Assembly: GCF_900111945.1 (NCBI RefSeq)
Contig: NZ_FOYO01000001.1
Span: forward strand, 3,355,751 to 3,419,750
DNA length: 64,000 bases
DNA from: Litoreibacter janthinus
GTDB lineage: Bacteria; Pseudomonadota; Alphaproteobacteria; Rhodobacterales; Rhodobacteraceae
Reading direction: 5' to 3'
Part shown: piece by piece, positions 35,777 through 44,899 of the stretch
Layout of the letters: each line of letters begins with the position of its first letter
Numbering within the stretch: position 1 is the stretch's first letter
The notes under the pieces: generated by a model
What the model was told of the DNA's origin: nothing
Database searches by the model: none
Seen by the model: the letters and a program-made list of their open reading frames with translations, nothing else
Position numbers and translations under genes: made by a program

Positions 35777-36897
35777 TTTACGGGAACCAGCCGCGCAGTC
35801 AGGTGATCCAGCCGCGCACGGATGTCATCCCGAACGCCCCCCTCACGCGGGGAATCAATCAGCGTAGTGAACCAATGCTCCGGCGGGTTGCGCCCACGCC
35901 GGTTGCCGTCAAACCGCAAGTCCCGCAGCACCGCTTCGGCTTCGGGCGGCATACGGTCGGGGGCGTCATGCCCTGCAAGTTCGCCCCAGATCGCTGTCCA
36001 TAGACGCCCGACGCTCCACGGGTTGTAGCCGCCGCCGCCCAAAACCAGCAGACGCGGGGCCAGCGGGCGCAGCGCGCGCAGCACCCTTAGGTGCGCATTG
36101 TTCGACAGGCTCAGATGCGATTGCGGGTCCTCCTCTACACCGTCTGCGCCACATTGCAGCACAATGGCGTCTGGCCGGTGCGCAGTGATCGCAGGCATAA
36201 TCAAACGGTCAAGGATCATCGCCATCTCCGTATCATTCAGCCCCGCTGGCACCGGCAAGTTAAACGCCGAGCCGCCTGCTACATCGTCCAGTCCCCCTGT
36301 GCGCGGCCAAAGCCCTTCCTCATGAACCGAGATCATCAGCATGTCAGGGTCGCCGGCAAACCCGTGTTCCACCCCGTCAGGATGATGCGCGTCGATATCC
36401 ACATACGCGATGCGATGCACGCCTTGGCGGCGCAGCGATAGCATCGCCAGCACCGGATCGTTCAGGTAGCAAAAGCCCCCCGCACGGTCTGGAAATCCGT
36501 GATGCGTCCCGCCTGCGGGGCTGTAGACGACGCCGCCTTCGGCAAGCAACTCGCCTGCTAACAATGCACCACCGGCAGAGGTTGCAGGGCGTCGAAACAT
36601 CTCGGGGAAGACAGGGTTGTTGGAGGTGCCGATGCCGTGCCGCGAGCGGGTCTCTGAGCTGACATGCTGCGTCTCTTCCGCCCGCTGGAGCGCGCCGATA
36701 TAGGCACGACTATGCCAGATCTCTAGCGCTTTGGGCTTTGCACGGGGGGACGTTACAAACCGCTCGGCCGGCAGCCATCCAAGGGCGCGGCTCAGATCCA
36801 TGACCGTCGACACCCGAGGCACACGCAACGGGTGGTTCGGGCCGTAAGACGAGCCCCGATAAATCTCGGAGCCAATGAATAGCGGATCGGTCAACAT
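35773..36897 (-). CDS. Histone deacetylase family protein (AcuC-type)
   Basis: 374 residues. Marks of the arginase/deacetylase fold are GGTHHGFPDRAGGFCYLNDPV, YVDIDAHHPDGVEHGF with the zinc-binding aspartate and histidine, FSVHEEG-type MISVHEEGLWPRTG, and LVLGGGGYNP with a conserved glycine-rich loop. In bacteria such enzymes deacetylate proteins (for example AcuC on acetyl-CoA synthetase) or polyamines. acs is in the same window but 15 kb away, so a link is only a guess. Stop overlaps the dehydratase by 4 nt. Confidence 0.9.
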   Translation of the reverse strand: MLTDPLFIGSEIYRGSSYGPNHPLRVPRVSTVMDLSRALGWLPAERFVTSPRAKPKALEIWHSRAYIGALQRAEETQHVSSETRSRHGIGTSNNPVFPEMFRRPATSAGGALLAGELLAEGGVVYSPAGGTHHGFPDRAGGFCYLNDPVLAMLSLRRQGVHRIAYVDIDAHHPDGVEHGFAGDPDMLMISVHEEGLWPRTGGLDDVAGGSAFNLPVPAGLNDTEMAMILDRLIMPAITAHRPDAIVLQCGADGVEEDPQSHLSLSNNAHLRVLRALRPLAPRLLVLGGGGYNPWSVGRLWTAIWGELAGHDAPDRMPPEAEAVLRDLRFDGNRRGRNPPEHWFTTLIDSPREGGVRDDIRARLDHLTARLVPVN

Positions 36898-37020
36898 CTG
36901 TTTGGCAATTTAGGGTAAGTCGCGCGCCTGAACAGGCAAATCACCGATTCCTCTTTGAAAAACCTCTGCGCAAAGGCTAACTTAAGAAAAAGGCGTGAAA
37001 ATGCGCCCGCGGAGCCGAGC

Positions 37021-37497
37021 ATGTCGCTGATCAAATTGAAACATCCGCCCTTGCGTATGGAAGGGTCTCACAAACGCGATGTGCGCACCCAGTTCGGGGC
37101 GCTGTGTTTCCGCGTGCAAGGGGAAGAGACACAGGTGCTGCTGATCACCTCGCGCAGTTCGCGGCGCTGGATCATTCCCAAAGGCTGGCCGATGGAAGAT
37201 CAATCCCCCGCCCAAGCCGCCGCCATTGAGGCGTTTGAGGAAGCTGGCGTTGAGGGCAAAGCGTTTAACATCTGCCTCGGGCTCTATTCCTACACCAAGT
37301 TCATGGGCCGCTCCGAAAACCTGCCCTGCGCGGTGTCGGTATTTCCGGTAAAGGTTCAAAAAACGCTCAAAGTCTGGCCCGAAAGCAAGGAACGGACGCG
37401 CAAATGGTTTAGCGTGAAGAAGGCCGCTGCACGTGTGCGCGAACCGGAATTACGCAAGATTATCAAGAATTTTGACGCCTCGCTGCTAAGCGCCTAA
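37021..37497 (+). CDS. NUDIX hydrolase
   Basis: 158 residues from MSLIKLKHPPLRMEGSHKRD. The NUDIX box is seen as GWPMEDQSPAQAAAIEAFEE AGVEG, with the EE pair for Mg2+ binding. DIPP-like enzymes of this type hydrolyse diadenosine polyphosphates or diphosphoinositol-like compounds; substrate unknown. The ATG at 37021 is used; the open frame reaches 36955 but adds Lys/Arg-rich non-family sequence. The following DUF1178 and SDR genes are on the same strand. Confidence 0.86.
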   Translation: MSLIKLKHPPLRMEGSHKRDVRTQFGALCFRVQGEETQVLLITSRSSRRWIIPKGWPMEDQSPAQAAAIEAFEEAGVEGKAFNICLGLYSYTKFMGRSENLPCAVSVFPVKVQKTLKVWPESKERTRKWFSVKKAAARVREPELRKIIKNFDASLLSA

Positions 37498-37593
37498 GCC
37501 TAAGCCGCATGGGATTAGGGCTTGTCATCGCCCCGTTGCCGCTTAGATTTAGTCGACCGTTGACCCCACGCCCGAAAAGGACTGCGCCCTGCG

Positions 37594-38016
37594 ATGATCC
37601 GCTATGCTCTCACTTGCGCGAAAGACCATGCGTTTGATAGCTGGTTTCAGTCGGCGGCGGCCTTCGACAAGTTGCAAACGGCGGGCATGGTGACCTGCGC
37701 AGTTTGTGGCGATACCGAGGTGAAGAAGTCGATCATGGCGCCAAGGGTCCGCACGTCAGAGGCCACAAGCGAAACGCCCCTATCAGCTCCCGCCTCCCCC
37801 GCCGAACAAGCGCTGCGCGAGTTGCGCACACAGATCGAAGCCAATTCGGAGAATGTCGGCACGAACTTCGCGGCCGAGGCGCGCGCGATGCATGACGGCA
37901 CCGCCCCCGAACGCTCCATCTATGGCGAGGCAAAAATTCAGGATGCGAAGGCATTGATCGAGGACGGTATCCCCGTCGTTCCCCTGCCCTTCGGACCAAA
38001 CCGGAAAACAAACTAG
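37594..38016 (+). CDS. DUF1178 family protein
   Basis: 140 residues starting MIRYALTCAKDHAFDSWFQS, with the CAVCGDTEVKKSIMAPRV stretch that looks like a small zinc-ribbon (C-X2-C with an N-terminal cysteine), a Ser/Ala-rich linker and a C-terminal region with IPVVPLPFGP. Conserved in alphaproteobacteria; function unknown. 13 nt before the SDR gene, likely cotranscribed. Confidence 0.88.
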   Translation: MIRYALTCAKDHAFDSWFQSAAAFDKLQTAGMVTCAVCGDTEVKKSIMAPRVRTSEATSETPLSAPASPAEQALRELRTQIEANSENVGTNFAAEARAMHDGTAPERSIYGEAKIQDAKALIEDGIPVVPLPFGPNRKTN

Positions 38017-38029
38017 GAAGGCCAGCCTC

Positions 38030-38674
38030 ATGAATGTTCTTATCACAGGCGCAAATCGCGGTATCGGGCGGGCACTCTTTGACGGCTATGTGGCACGCGG
38101 CGATGACGTCACAGGCACAACGCGCGGCACGCCGTCCGACGGGTTCGTACAAGCGGACGTGACAGATGCTGCCTCTGTGCGCGCGATGGCCGTGCAACTG
38201 GACGGTGGGCCGCTGGACCTGCTGGTCTGCAACGCTGGCGTATATCTCGACAAAGGTCACGAGCTTGGCTCTGGCTACGGCGCGGATGTTTGGGCTGACA
38301 CCTTCGCCGCCAATGTCACCGGCGTGTTCCTCACCATCGAAGCGCTTCTGCCAAACTTGCGTGCAGCCGGCGGCAAGATCGCGATTATCTCTTCGCAGAT
38401 GGGCTCCAGCGAACGGGCGTCCGGAAATGCGTTTGTCTACCGCGCGTCAAAAGCGGCTGCGTTGAACCTTGGGCGCAATCTGTCCGTGGAGCTTGCGCCG
38501 GACATCGCAGTGGGCATCTACCACCCGGGCTGGGTGCAGACCGATATGGGTGGCGAAGCGGCGGCAATCTCAGTGGCGGAGTCCTCGTCAGGATTGATCA
38601 AGCGCTTTGATGCGCTTGGCCCGAAAACCACGGGCTGCTTCGAGATGTGGAACGGCGAGCCTATGCCTTACTGA
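38030..38674 (+). CDS. Short-chain dehydrogenase/reductase
   Basis: 214-residue Rossmann-fold oxidoreductase: cofactor motif TGANRGIGRAL, LVCNAGVY, IISSQMGS, and the catalytic YRASK (Y-x3-K). Short, without extra domains; resembles the C-factor/atypical SDR group. Substrate unknown. Follows the DUF1178 gene by 13 nt. Confidence 0.9.
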   Translation: MNVLITGANRGIGRALFDGYVARGDDVTGTTRGTPSDGFVQADVTDAASVRAMAVQLDGGPLDLLVCNAGVYLDKGHELGSGYGADVWADTFAANVTGVFLTIEALLPNLRAAGGKIAIISSQMGSSERASGNAFVYRASKAAALNLGRNLSVELAPDIAVGIYHPGWVQTDMGGEAAAISVAESSSGLIKRFDALGPKTTGCFEMWNGEPMPY

Positions 38675-38743
38675 CCCTACGGCCCTTGCCCTTCGCGCCG
38701 CAGCATCATAAGACGCTGCACGATACGACAAAGGGCAATACCC

Positions 38744-39982
38744 ATGCCAAGATTGGTTATGAAATTCGGCGGCACATCTGTCGCCAATCTGGACCGCATC
38801 CGCCGCGCCGCCAAGCGCGTGGGCGTAGAGGTGGCCAAAGGCTACGAAGTTATCGTGATCGTGTCGGCGATGTCCGGCAAAACCAACGAGTTGGTGGGTT
38901 GGGTCGACGAAATTTCGCCCCTATATGATGCGCGCGAATACGACGCCATCGTGTCTTCCGGCGAGAACGTGACAGCAGGCCTGATGGCGCTGACCTTGCA
39001 GCAAATGGACGTTCCGGCGCGCAGCTGGCAGGGCTGGCAAGTGCCGTTGATGACGACCGATGCGCATGGCTCTGCCCGTATCGAAGAAATCCCGACACAC
39101 AATCTGGACGCGAAATTCGCGGAAGGCATGAAAGTTGCCGTCGTTGCTGGCTTTCAAGGCATCAGCCCTGAGGGTCGTATCACCACACTGGGTCGCGGCG
39201 GCTCGGACACCACAGCGGTGGCGTTCGCAGCTGCTTTCAACGCGGATCGTTGCGACATCTACACTGACGTGGACGGCGTCTATACCACGGACCCGCGCGT
39301 CTCGGACAAGGCCCGCAAGCTGGACCGCATCGCGTTCGAAGAAATGCTGGAGCTGGCCTCGCTTGGGGCGAAGGTGCTGCAAACCCGCTCGGTCGAACTG
39401 GCCATGCGCTATGGCGTGAAGCTGCGGGTTCTATCAAGCTTTGAAGAAATGGACGACAACGCTGGCACACTGGTCTGTGCCGAGGAGGATATCGTGGAAA
39501 GCAACGTAGTCGCAGGCGTGGCCTTCGTAAGAGACGAAGCCAAAATGACCCTCATCTCGGTCGCGGACCGTCCCGGCATCGCAGCCGCAATCTTCGGGCC
39601 ACTGTCCGAAGCGGGCGTGAACGTCGACATGATCGTGCAGAACATCTCGGAAGAGGGTCGCACTGACATGACCTTCTCCTGCCCCGTGAACGAAGTTGCG
39701 CGCGCCGAAAAGGCGATGGCAGAAGCCAAAGCCTCTGGCTCTATCAACTATCACGATCTGGTGGCCGATACTGCAGTCGCCAAAGTGTCTGTCGTCGGCA
39801 TCGGGATGCGCAGCCACGCGGGTGTAGCCGCCAAGATGTTTGCTGCCCTTCAAGCTGAAGGCGTGAACATCAAGGTTATCACCACCTCGGAGATCAAAAT
39901 CTCCGTGCTGATCGACCGCAAATATATGGAGTTGGCCGTGCAGGCGCTCCACGACGCCTTCGAGCTTGAAAAAGTAAGCTAA
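38744..39982 (+). CDS. lysC: Aspartate kinase
   Basis: First step of lysine, threonine and methionine synthesis. 412 residues: KFGGTSVANLD start, RGGSDTTAVAFAAAF, TDVDGVYTTDPR, and two C-terminal ACT domains that give feedback inhibition (start ISVADRPGIAAAIFGPLSE). Full family length, ATG at 38744. The gene is alone, 70 nt after the SDR gene. Confidence 0.97.
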   Translation: MPRLVMKFGGTSVANLDRIRRAAKRVGVEVAKGYEVIVIVSAMSGKTNELVGWVDEISPLYDAREYDAIVSSGENVTAGLMALTLQQMDVPARSWQGWQVPLMTTDAHGSARIEEIPTHNLDAKFAEGMKVAVVAGFQGISPEGRITTLGRGGSDTTAVAFAAAFNADRCDIYTDVDGVYTTDPRVSDKARKLDRIAFEEMLELASLGAKVLQTRSVELAMRYGVKLRVLSSFEEMDDNAGTLVCAEEDIVESNVVAGVAFVRDEAKMTLISVADRPGIAAAIFGPLSEAGVNVDMIVQNISEEGRTDMTFSCPVNEVARAEKAMAEAKASGSINYHDLVADTAVAKVSVVGIGMRSHAGVAAKMFAALQAEGVNIKVITTSEIKISVLIDRKYMELAVQALHDAFELEKVS

Positions 39983-40007
39983 ACGCGTCCACGGTTTTAA
40001 TGCATCG

Positions 40008-40025
40008 CCCGCGTCATGGCGCGGG
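40008..40025 (+). terminator. Candidate terminator of lysC
   Basis: Stem CCCGCG (40008-40013) / CGCGGG (40020-40025), loop TCATGG. It starts 26 nt past the lysC stop. Only a short T run follows, so strength is doubtful. Confidence 0.4.
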
Positions 40026-40225
40026 TGTTTGCATGTTCCGGGCGCGCCATTGCCCGCCCGCTAAGCGACTGCCTAAAAATTTGCCACAAACCGCCCCGCA
40101 TGGTCTCCGAGATGTGAAATCGTAGCCATCGGCGCTTTTCCGTCTTGGCCGTCTGTCTCTGCTCTCCACTTCCCTTCGGAAGTCGCCTATAGCTGAAAGT
40201 AAGTACACCAAGGGGGGCGAAGAAT

Positions 40226-42478
40226 TTGCCCGAAAGATCAGAAAGCGAAAGCCGCAAACTGCTGGGCCGTTTGCGCGACACCCTTGCCGAAGAAGGCGCG
40301 GGCCAAGAGAGGCTTGACCGGATCACCGGCCTGATCGCCAGTTCTATGGGTACCGATGTGTGCTCCATCTATCTGTTTCGCGACACCGAAACTCTGGAGC
40401 TTTGCGCTACTGAGGGCCTGAAAAAAGAGGCTGTTCACCAGACCCGGATGCGGGTCGGCGAAGGGCTTGTCGGGCGCGTTGCAAAAACCTCCACGCCGGT
40501 CAACACACCAGATGCACCTTCGGCCCGTGGCTTCCGCTTCATGCCAGAAACGGGCGAGGAAATATTCTCGTCCTTCCTCGGGCTTCCAGTCCAGCGCCTT
40601 GGCGAGACACTTGGTGTCTTGGTCGTCCAGTCCAAAGATGCGCGTGTCTACACCGATGACGAGGTCTACGCCTTGGAAGTGGTGGCGATGGTTCTGGCCG
40701 AGATGACGGAACTGGGCGCTTTCGTGGGCGAAGGTGCCGCGATGGGCGCACGTCACACGCAACAAGCACTGTTCCGCGGCGGCACTGCGCAAGAAGGCGC
40801 GGCAGAAGGCCATGTGTATCTGCACGAGCCCCGCGTCGTGGTCACCAACCCGATTGCAGACGATCCCCACGCTGAACTACGGCGGCTGGAAGATGCGATG
40901 ACGATCTTGCGCGGCTCGGTCGATGACATGCTGGGCGCCGTCGGCAAGAACCCTGACAAAGAGCAGATGAAGGTGCTTGAAGCCTATCGGATGTTCGCCA
41001 ACTCCCGCTCTTGGGGGCGCAGGATCGAAGAAAACATCGGGCTGGGTCTGTCCGCCGAAGCTGCTGTCGAAAAAGAGCAATCCGCCACGCGTGCCCGCAT
41101 GGAAAGCGTGCCGGATGCCTATCTGCGCGAACGACTTCATGACCTCGACGACCTGTCCAACCGTTTGCTGCGTCTTTTGACGGGCCAAGGCAGCGATACC
41201 GGTGCAGAGATGCCAGACAACCCTATTCTGGTGGCCAAGAATATCGGCCCCGGTGAATTGTTGGACTATGGCAAGAAACTCAAAGGGATTGTGCTTGAAG
41301 AGGGCTCCGTCGGCTCGCACGCGGCCATCGTCGCACGCGCTTGGGCCATTCCGCTGGTGATCAACGCCAAGCGTATCCTGACCGAAGCCCTGAATGGTGA
41401 CCACATTCTGGTGGACGGCGATCAAGGCGTGGTCCACCTGCGCCCGGAGGATGCCGTTGCTGCCGCATTCCGCGAAAAAATCGCCATGCAGACACAGGCG
41501 CAGCAACGCTATGCCTCGATCCGCGAGAAGCCTGCAACCACGCTGGACGGCACGACGATTGCTTTGAACATGAACGCCGGCCTCATGGCGGATTTGCCGT
41601 CGCTGGTCAGTTCCGGCGCCGAAGGCGTGGGCCTGTTCCGTACGGAACTGCAATTCCTGACCCGCGCGCGCGTGCCGCGCCGCTCCGAATTGGCGTCCAT
41701 TTATGGCTCTGTGCTGGATGCTGCAAAGGGTAAGGAAGTGGTGTTCCGAACGCTCGACATCGGGTCGGACAAAGTCCTGCCCTACATGAAGCCAACCGAA
41801 GAGCCGAACCCAGCAATGGGCTGGCGTGCGATCCGCGTGGCATTGGACAAAAAGGGCGTGATGCGGATGCAGCTGCAAGCGCTAATCCGCGCGGCGAACG
41901 GCCGGCCGTTGTCGATCATGTTCCCGTTCGTTGCCCAGTTCGACGAATTCCGCGACGCGCGTCAGCATTTGCTGGACGAGCTGGAGCGTGAGAAGAAGCT
42001 GGGCCATTCCCTGCCCTCCGACGTCAAGATCGGGGCAATGCTGGAAACGCCGTCGCTCGCCTTCGCGCCCAAGCAGTTCTTCGAGATGGCCGACTTCATT
42101 TCCATCGGCGGCAATGATCTGAAGCAGTTCTTCTTTGCCGCCGACCGCGAGAACGAGCGCGTGCGCAAACGCTATGACACGTTGAATGTCAGCTTCTTGA
42201 GCTTCCTAGAGCAGATCGTCGCACGGGGCCGCGAAAGCAATACGCCAATGAGTTTCTGCGGCGAAGATGCGGGCCGTCCGGTCGAAGCCTTGTGCTTTGC
42301 AGCGATGGGGTTGCGGTCGCTGTCCATGCGCCCTGCCTCGATCGGGCCGGTCAAAAGTCTGCTACGCCGCACTGATCTTAACGAGGCCAAAAAAGTCATC
42401 GACGACGCACGGGACTCCGGCGTGCAGTCGGTGCGCGAGGCAGTGGTTGATTGGCTGACCGGACGCGCCAACAAGTAG
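40226..42478 (+). CDS. ptsP: Phosphoenolpyruvate-protein phosphotransferase PtsP (EI-Ntr)
   Basis: First phosphotransfer enzyme of the nitrogen PTS. 750 residues: an N-terminal GAF domain (about 20-160), the PEP-utilising N domain, the phosphohistidine in GSVGSHAAIVARA at about residue 365, and the large PEP-binding TIM-barrel domain with GVGLFRTELQF, FRTLDIGSDK, and SIGGNDLKQFF; the C-terminal cysteine FCGEDAG is present. The start is a TTG with AGGGGGG about 10 nt upstream, fitting a PTS-Ntr N-terminus. No other PTS-Ntr gene is adjacent. Confidence 0.95.
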   Translation: MPERSESESRKLLGRLRDTLAEEGAGQERLDRITGLIASSMGTDVCSIYLFRDTETLELCATEGLKKEAVHQTRMRVGEGLVGRVAKTSTPVNTPDAPSARGFRFMPETGEEIFSSFLGLPVQRLGETLGVLVVQSKDARVYTDDEVYALEVVAMVLAEMTELGAFVGEGAAMGARHTQQALFRGGTAQEGAAEGHVYLHEPRVVVTNPIADDPHAELRRLEDAMTILRGSVDDMLGAVGKNPDKEQMKVLEAYRMFANSRSWGRRIEENIGLGLSAEAAVEKEQSATRARMESVPDAYLRERLHDLDDLSNRLLRLLTGQGSDTGAEMPDNPILVAKNIGPGELLDYGKKLKGIVLEEGSVGSHAAIVARAWAIPLVINAKRILTEALNGDHILVDGDQGVVHLRPEDAVAAAFREKIAMQTQAQQRYASIREKPATTLDGTTIALNMNAGLMADLPSLVSSGAEGVGLFRTELQFLTRARVPRRSELASIYGSVLDAAKGKEVVFRTLDIGSDKVLPYMKPTEEPNPAMGWRAIRVALDKKGVMRMQLQALIRAANGRPLSIMFPFVAQFDEFRDARQHLLDELEREKKLGHSLPSDVKIGAMLETPSLAFAPKQFFEMADFISIGGNDLKQFFFAADRENERVRKRYDTLNVSFLSFLEQIVARGRESNTPMSFCGEDAGRPVEALCFAAMGLRSLSMRPASIGPVKSLLRRTDLNEAKKVIDDARDSGVQSVREAVVDWLTGRANK

Positions 42479-42663
42479 TCGGAAACGCCCTTGCTACGAA
42501 GCAAATCGACCTGCCGTTCGGAGCTGTCCGATGGGCAGGTCGCTCAGTGAGAGGGAAGACCCACTGATGAAAAACTTGTTACATACTCGTGCCTTAGGCG
42601 GTCATAGTCTGTAAATTACTGCCTCATGCACGCGCAGATAATCCCAATAGAGTTACGAAAAAG

Positions 42664-43440
42664 TTAACGGCTCAGAGCTAGGCCAGAGACCTGCTGCCTG
42701 AAGGCCTCGATCAACGCGGCGCGGTCCGAGCCTGTGTCTTCCGCCAGCTTTCGCAGCCCGAAGCTGACATGGGCCATTTCCTGATAATAGCTGGTGAAAC
42801 TGTAGTTAATGGCGGCCCCTGTGGCGGCCCCAAGAACCGGAACTGTCTGCGCTGCTAGCTTCTGCCCCAGCACCAGCGCCAGCTTTGGCGCGACGTTTTT
42901 CAGCAGCGCCTGCACCGAAGCGCCAGTGACACTCATCCGAAGGGTCAGAAAGGTCAGATCCGTGCCATCATCTTCGGACAGCGGCCCAGCCGAGGCGAAC
43001 ACCTCAAGACATTCGGCGCGTGTATCCGGATCAGACGGATCAAACCCATGTTGCTCCGCAATACCCTGAATGGCGCGCAAGATGACGGTCGTAGTAATGG
43101 GCAGTTCAGCCAATGCGGACGGTAGCCCACCAAAGCCACCTGCGGCGCCTGTGCCTATGGTCAGGGCGCGGGTCAGCCATTGGCCGGTATCAGGGACACT
43201 GCCACGGCTTCTGGCGGCTGTGTCGAAGCTGATTTCCAACGCCTTCAAGGTCGCGTTGTCCAATCCGTCGCGTGCGGAGGCGGGCAGTTTGTCAAGTAAC
43301 CCTTCTGCGGAGGCCCCGAGAGCGCCCAACACTTTCAGCCCGACACCACGCGCATTGCGGTAGCGGATGGCCAAGTCCTTGACTTGGTCTTTCATGGGCG
43401 GGTTCGCAGACTGAGTGGGGGGCAAAACAGATTGTGTCAT
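42664..43440 (-). CDS. EcsC family protein
   Basis: 258 residues from MTQSVLPPTQSANPPMKD. Family pattern: GVGLKVLGALGASAEGLLDKLP, GGLPSALAELPITTTVILRAIQGIA with amphipathic helices, and GAATGAAINYSFTSYYQEMA. EcsC-like proteins are peripheral membrane or transport-associated; role unclear. The upstream extension to 43512 is not used. Located 5 nt downstream of a GNAT gene on the same strand, likely cotranscribed. Confidence 0.85.
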   Translation of the reverse strand: MTQSVLPPTQSANPPMKDQVKDLAIRYRNARGVGLKVLGALGASAEGLLDKLPASARDGLDNATLKALEISFDTAARSRGSVPDTGQWLTRALTIGTGAAGGFGGLPSALAELPITTTVILRAIQGIAEQHGFDPSDPDTRAECLEVFASAGPLSEDDGTDLTFLTLRMSVTGASVQALLKNVAPKLALVLGQKLAAQTVPVLGAATGAAINYSFTSYYQEMAHVSFGLRKLAEDTGSDRAALIEAFRQQVSGLALSR

Positions 43441-43445
43441 ACCAA

Positions 43446-43937
43446 TTACATGTTGCCGTGTTCGTCGGTTTTCAAGGACGTCACTTCGCCCGTCACCCCA
43501 TCCCAATCCCAAAGACCCAACACGCGGTCAGGGTTGGTGGGCGGCGGCATCTGGACACCGTTGATCTTGCGGAACCCGAATTTACCGTAATATGGCGCGT
43601 CCCCGACCAGCAGCACCCGCTGCCACCCCAGCGCCTCGGCGCGGGCCAGACTATCGCGCACCAGAGCGCCCCCAAGCCCTTCACCCTGACGGGTGGGGTG
43701 GACCGCAACCGGCCCCAGCAACAACGCATCATGCGCCCCGACGCGCACCGGCCAATACCGAATGGCACCGCCAAGGCTGCCGTCCTCGTCACTTGCGACC
43801 AGCGACAGCTCGGGCACCGGATCCACGCCATCGCGCAAACGGTAAGACGACAGCGCCGTGCGTCCAGGCGCGAATGTCAGATCATACAGCGCCTCGACCG
43901 CCCACCAGTCTTGCGGAGTTTCCAGCCTTAGTTGCAA
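43446..43937 (-). CDS. GNAT family N-acetyltransferase
   Basis: 163 residues. Acetyl-CoA binding motif is seen as LLGPVAVHPTRQGEGLGGALVRDSLARA, with the Q-x-x-G-x-G/A loop. GDAPYYGKFGFRK is typical of the group. The start is TTG at 43937 with GGGCAGGG upstream; no ATG fits. The target amine is unknown. The last residues are acidic and polar. Divergent from the flavin reductase gene. Confidence 0.85.
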   Translation of the reverse strand: MQLRLETPQDWWAVEALYDLTFAPGRTALSSYRLRDGVDPVPELSLVASDEDGSLGGAIRYWPVRVGAHDALLLGPVAVHPTRQGEGLGGALVRDSLARAEALGWQRVLLVGDAPYYGKFGFRKINGVQMPPPTNPDRVLGLWDWDGVTGEVTSLKTDEHGNM

Positions 43938-44018
43938 TTGCCCTGCCCGTCGTTTTTGCGCTTTCCGGCCAGTCTACATGGCGCTACCCCTTGGGCAACC
44001 AAGAAGGAGACGCCACAG

Positions 44019-44624
44019 ATGTTCTATCGCCCCGAAGACGGCCACGACCTGCCCCATAACCCGTTCAACGCGATTGTAACGCCGCGCCCTATTGGCTGGA
44101 TATCGACACGCGGAACGGACGGCTCCGAAAACCTTGCGCCATACTCGTTCTTCAACGCGGTTGCCTATTTCCCGCCGCAGGTCATGTTCTCGTCTACCTC
44201 CGCCAAACCGGATCGCGACGGAACGAAAGACAGCGTCGCCAACATTCGCGATACCGACGTCTTCTGTGTGAACATTGTTGAATATGCCATGCGCGACGCG
44301 ATGAACGTCACCTCCGGCCCTTGGGACAAAGAGGTAGACGAGTTCGCCAAGGCCAGCATTGATCGGGTGGATTGCGAGACCATTCCCTGCTCCCGGGTTG
44401 CGGGCGCGCCAGCCAATCTTGAATGCAAGCTGACCCAGATCGTGCAACTTCCGGGCGAGGCGAACTTCGCGGTGTTCGGCGAGGTCATCGGTGTGCACAT
44501 GCGCGACGACTGCATGGTAGACGGGCTGTTCGACGTGACCAAGTTCCAACCTTTGGCGCGGCTTGGATATAAGGACTATACCTTCGTCAAAGACGTGTTC
44601 AGCCTGACCCGACCGGGCGAATAG
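44019..44624 (+). CDS. Flavin reductase family protein
   Basis: 201 residues from MFYRPEDGHDLPHNPFNAIV, an FMN-binding split barrel of the flavin reductase-like type: TPRPIGWISTRGTDG, NLAPYSFFNAVAYFPPQVMFS. Enzymes of this family supply reduced flavin or act as NAD(P)H:FMN reductases. AAGGAGA lies 9 nt before the ATG; the open frame to 43932 adds non-family residues. Monocistronic. Confidence 0.9.
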   Translation: MFYRPEDGHDLPHNPFNAIVTPRPIGWISTRGTDGSENLAPYSFFNAVAYFPPQVMFSSTSAKPDRDGTKDSVANIRDTDVFCVNIVEYAMRDAMNVTSGPWDKEVDEFAKASIDRVDCETIPCSRVAGAPANLECKLTQIVQLPGEANFAVFGEVIGVHMRDDCMVDGLFDVTKFQPLARLGYKDYTFVKDVFSLTRPGE

Positions 44625-44843
44625 GCACGCCAAACGCCCCGAACACGGAATTCCGGCGCGGGGTCGTCTGTGCATCTCAATTCGGGAAAATGCGCCAAAT
44701 TGCGGGGCGCTGATACATAGATGGCGGCGCCGCCTGTCGCGGGGTCAGCCAGACAGGGGCGTCACCCCCTGCATCCAAACGCATGCGTCATACAGATGGT
44801 CCCTTAAAAGAGACCCTGAATTCCACGAGCTATGTTCGACGTC

Positions 44844-44868
44844 GAGGGGCAGGTTCTACCCGCCCCTC
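44844..44868. other. Hairpin in the gap after the flavin reductase
   Basis: An 11-bp stem with one mismatch (44844-44854 with 44858-44868) in the 275-bp gap between convergent genes; CAGGGG/CCCCCTG at about 44754-44775 makes a second one. No strong T-run follows either strand. Probably termination or structure for both genes; no reading frame is supported in the gap. Confidence 0.4.
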
Positions 44869-44899
44869 GTTAACCTTTGGCTAAGCCTGCGTGCGGCGC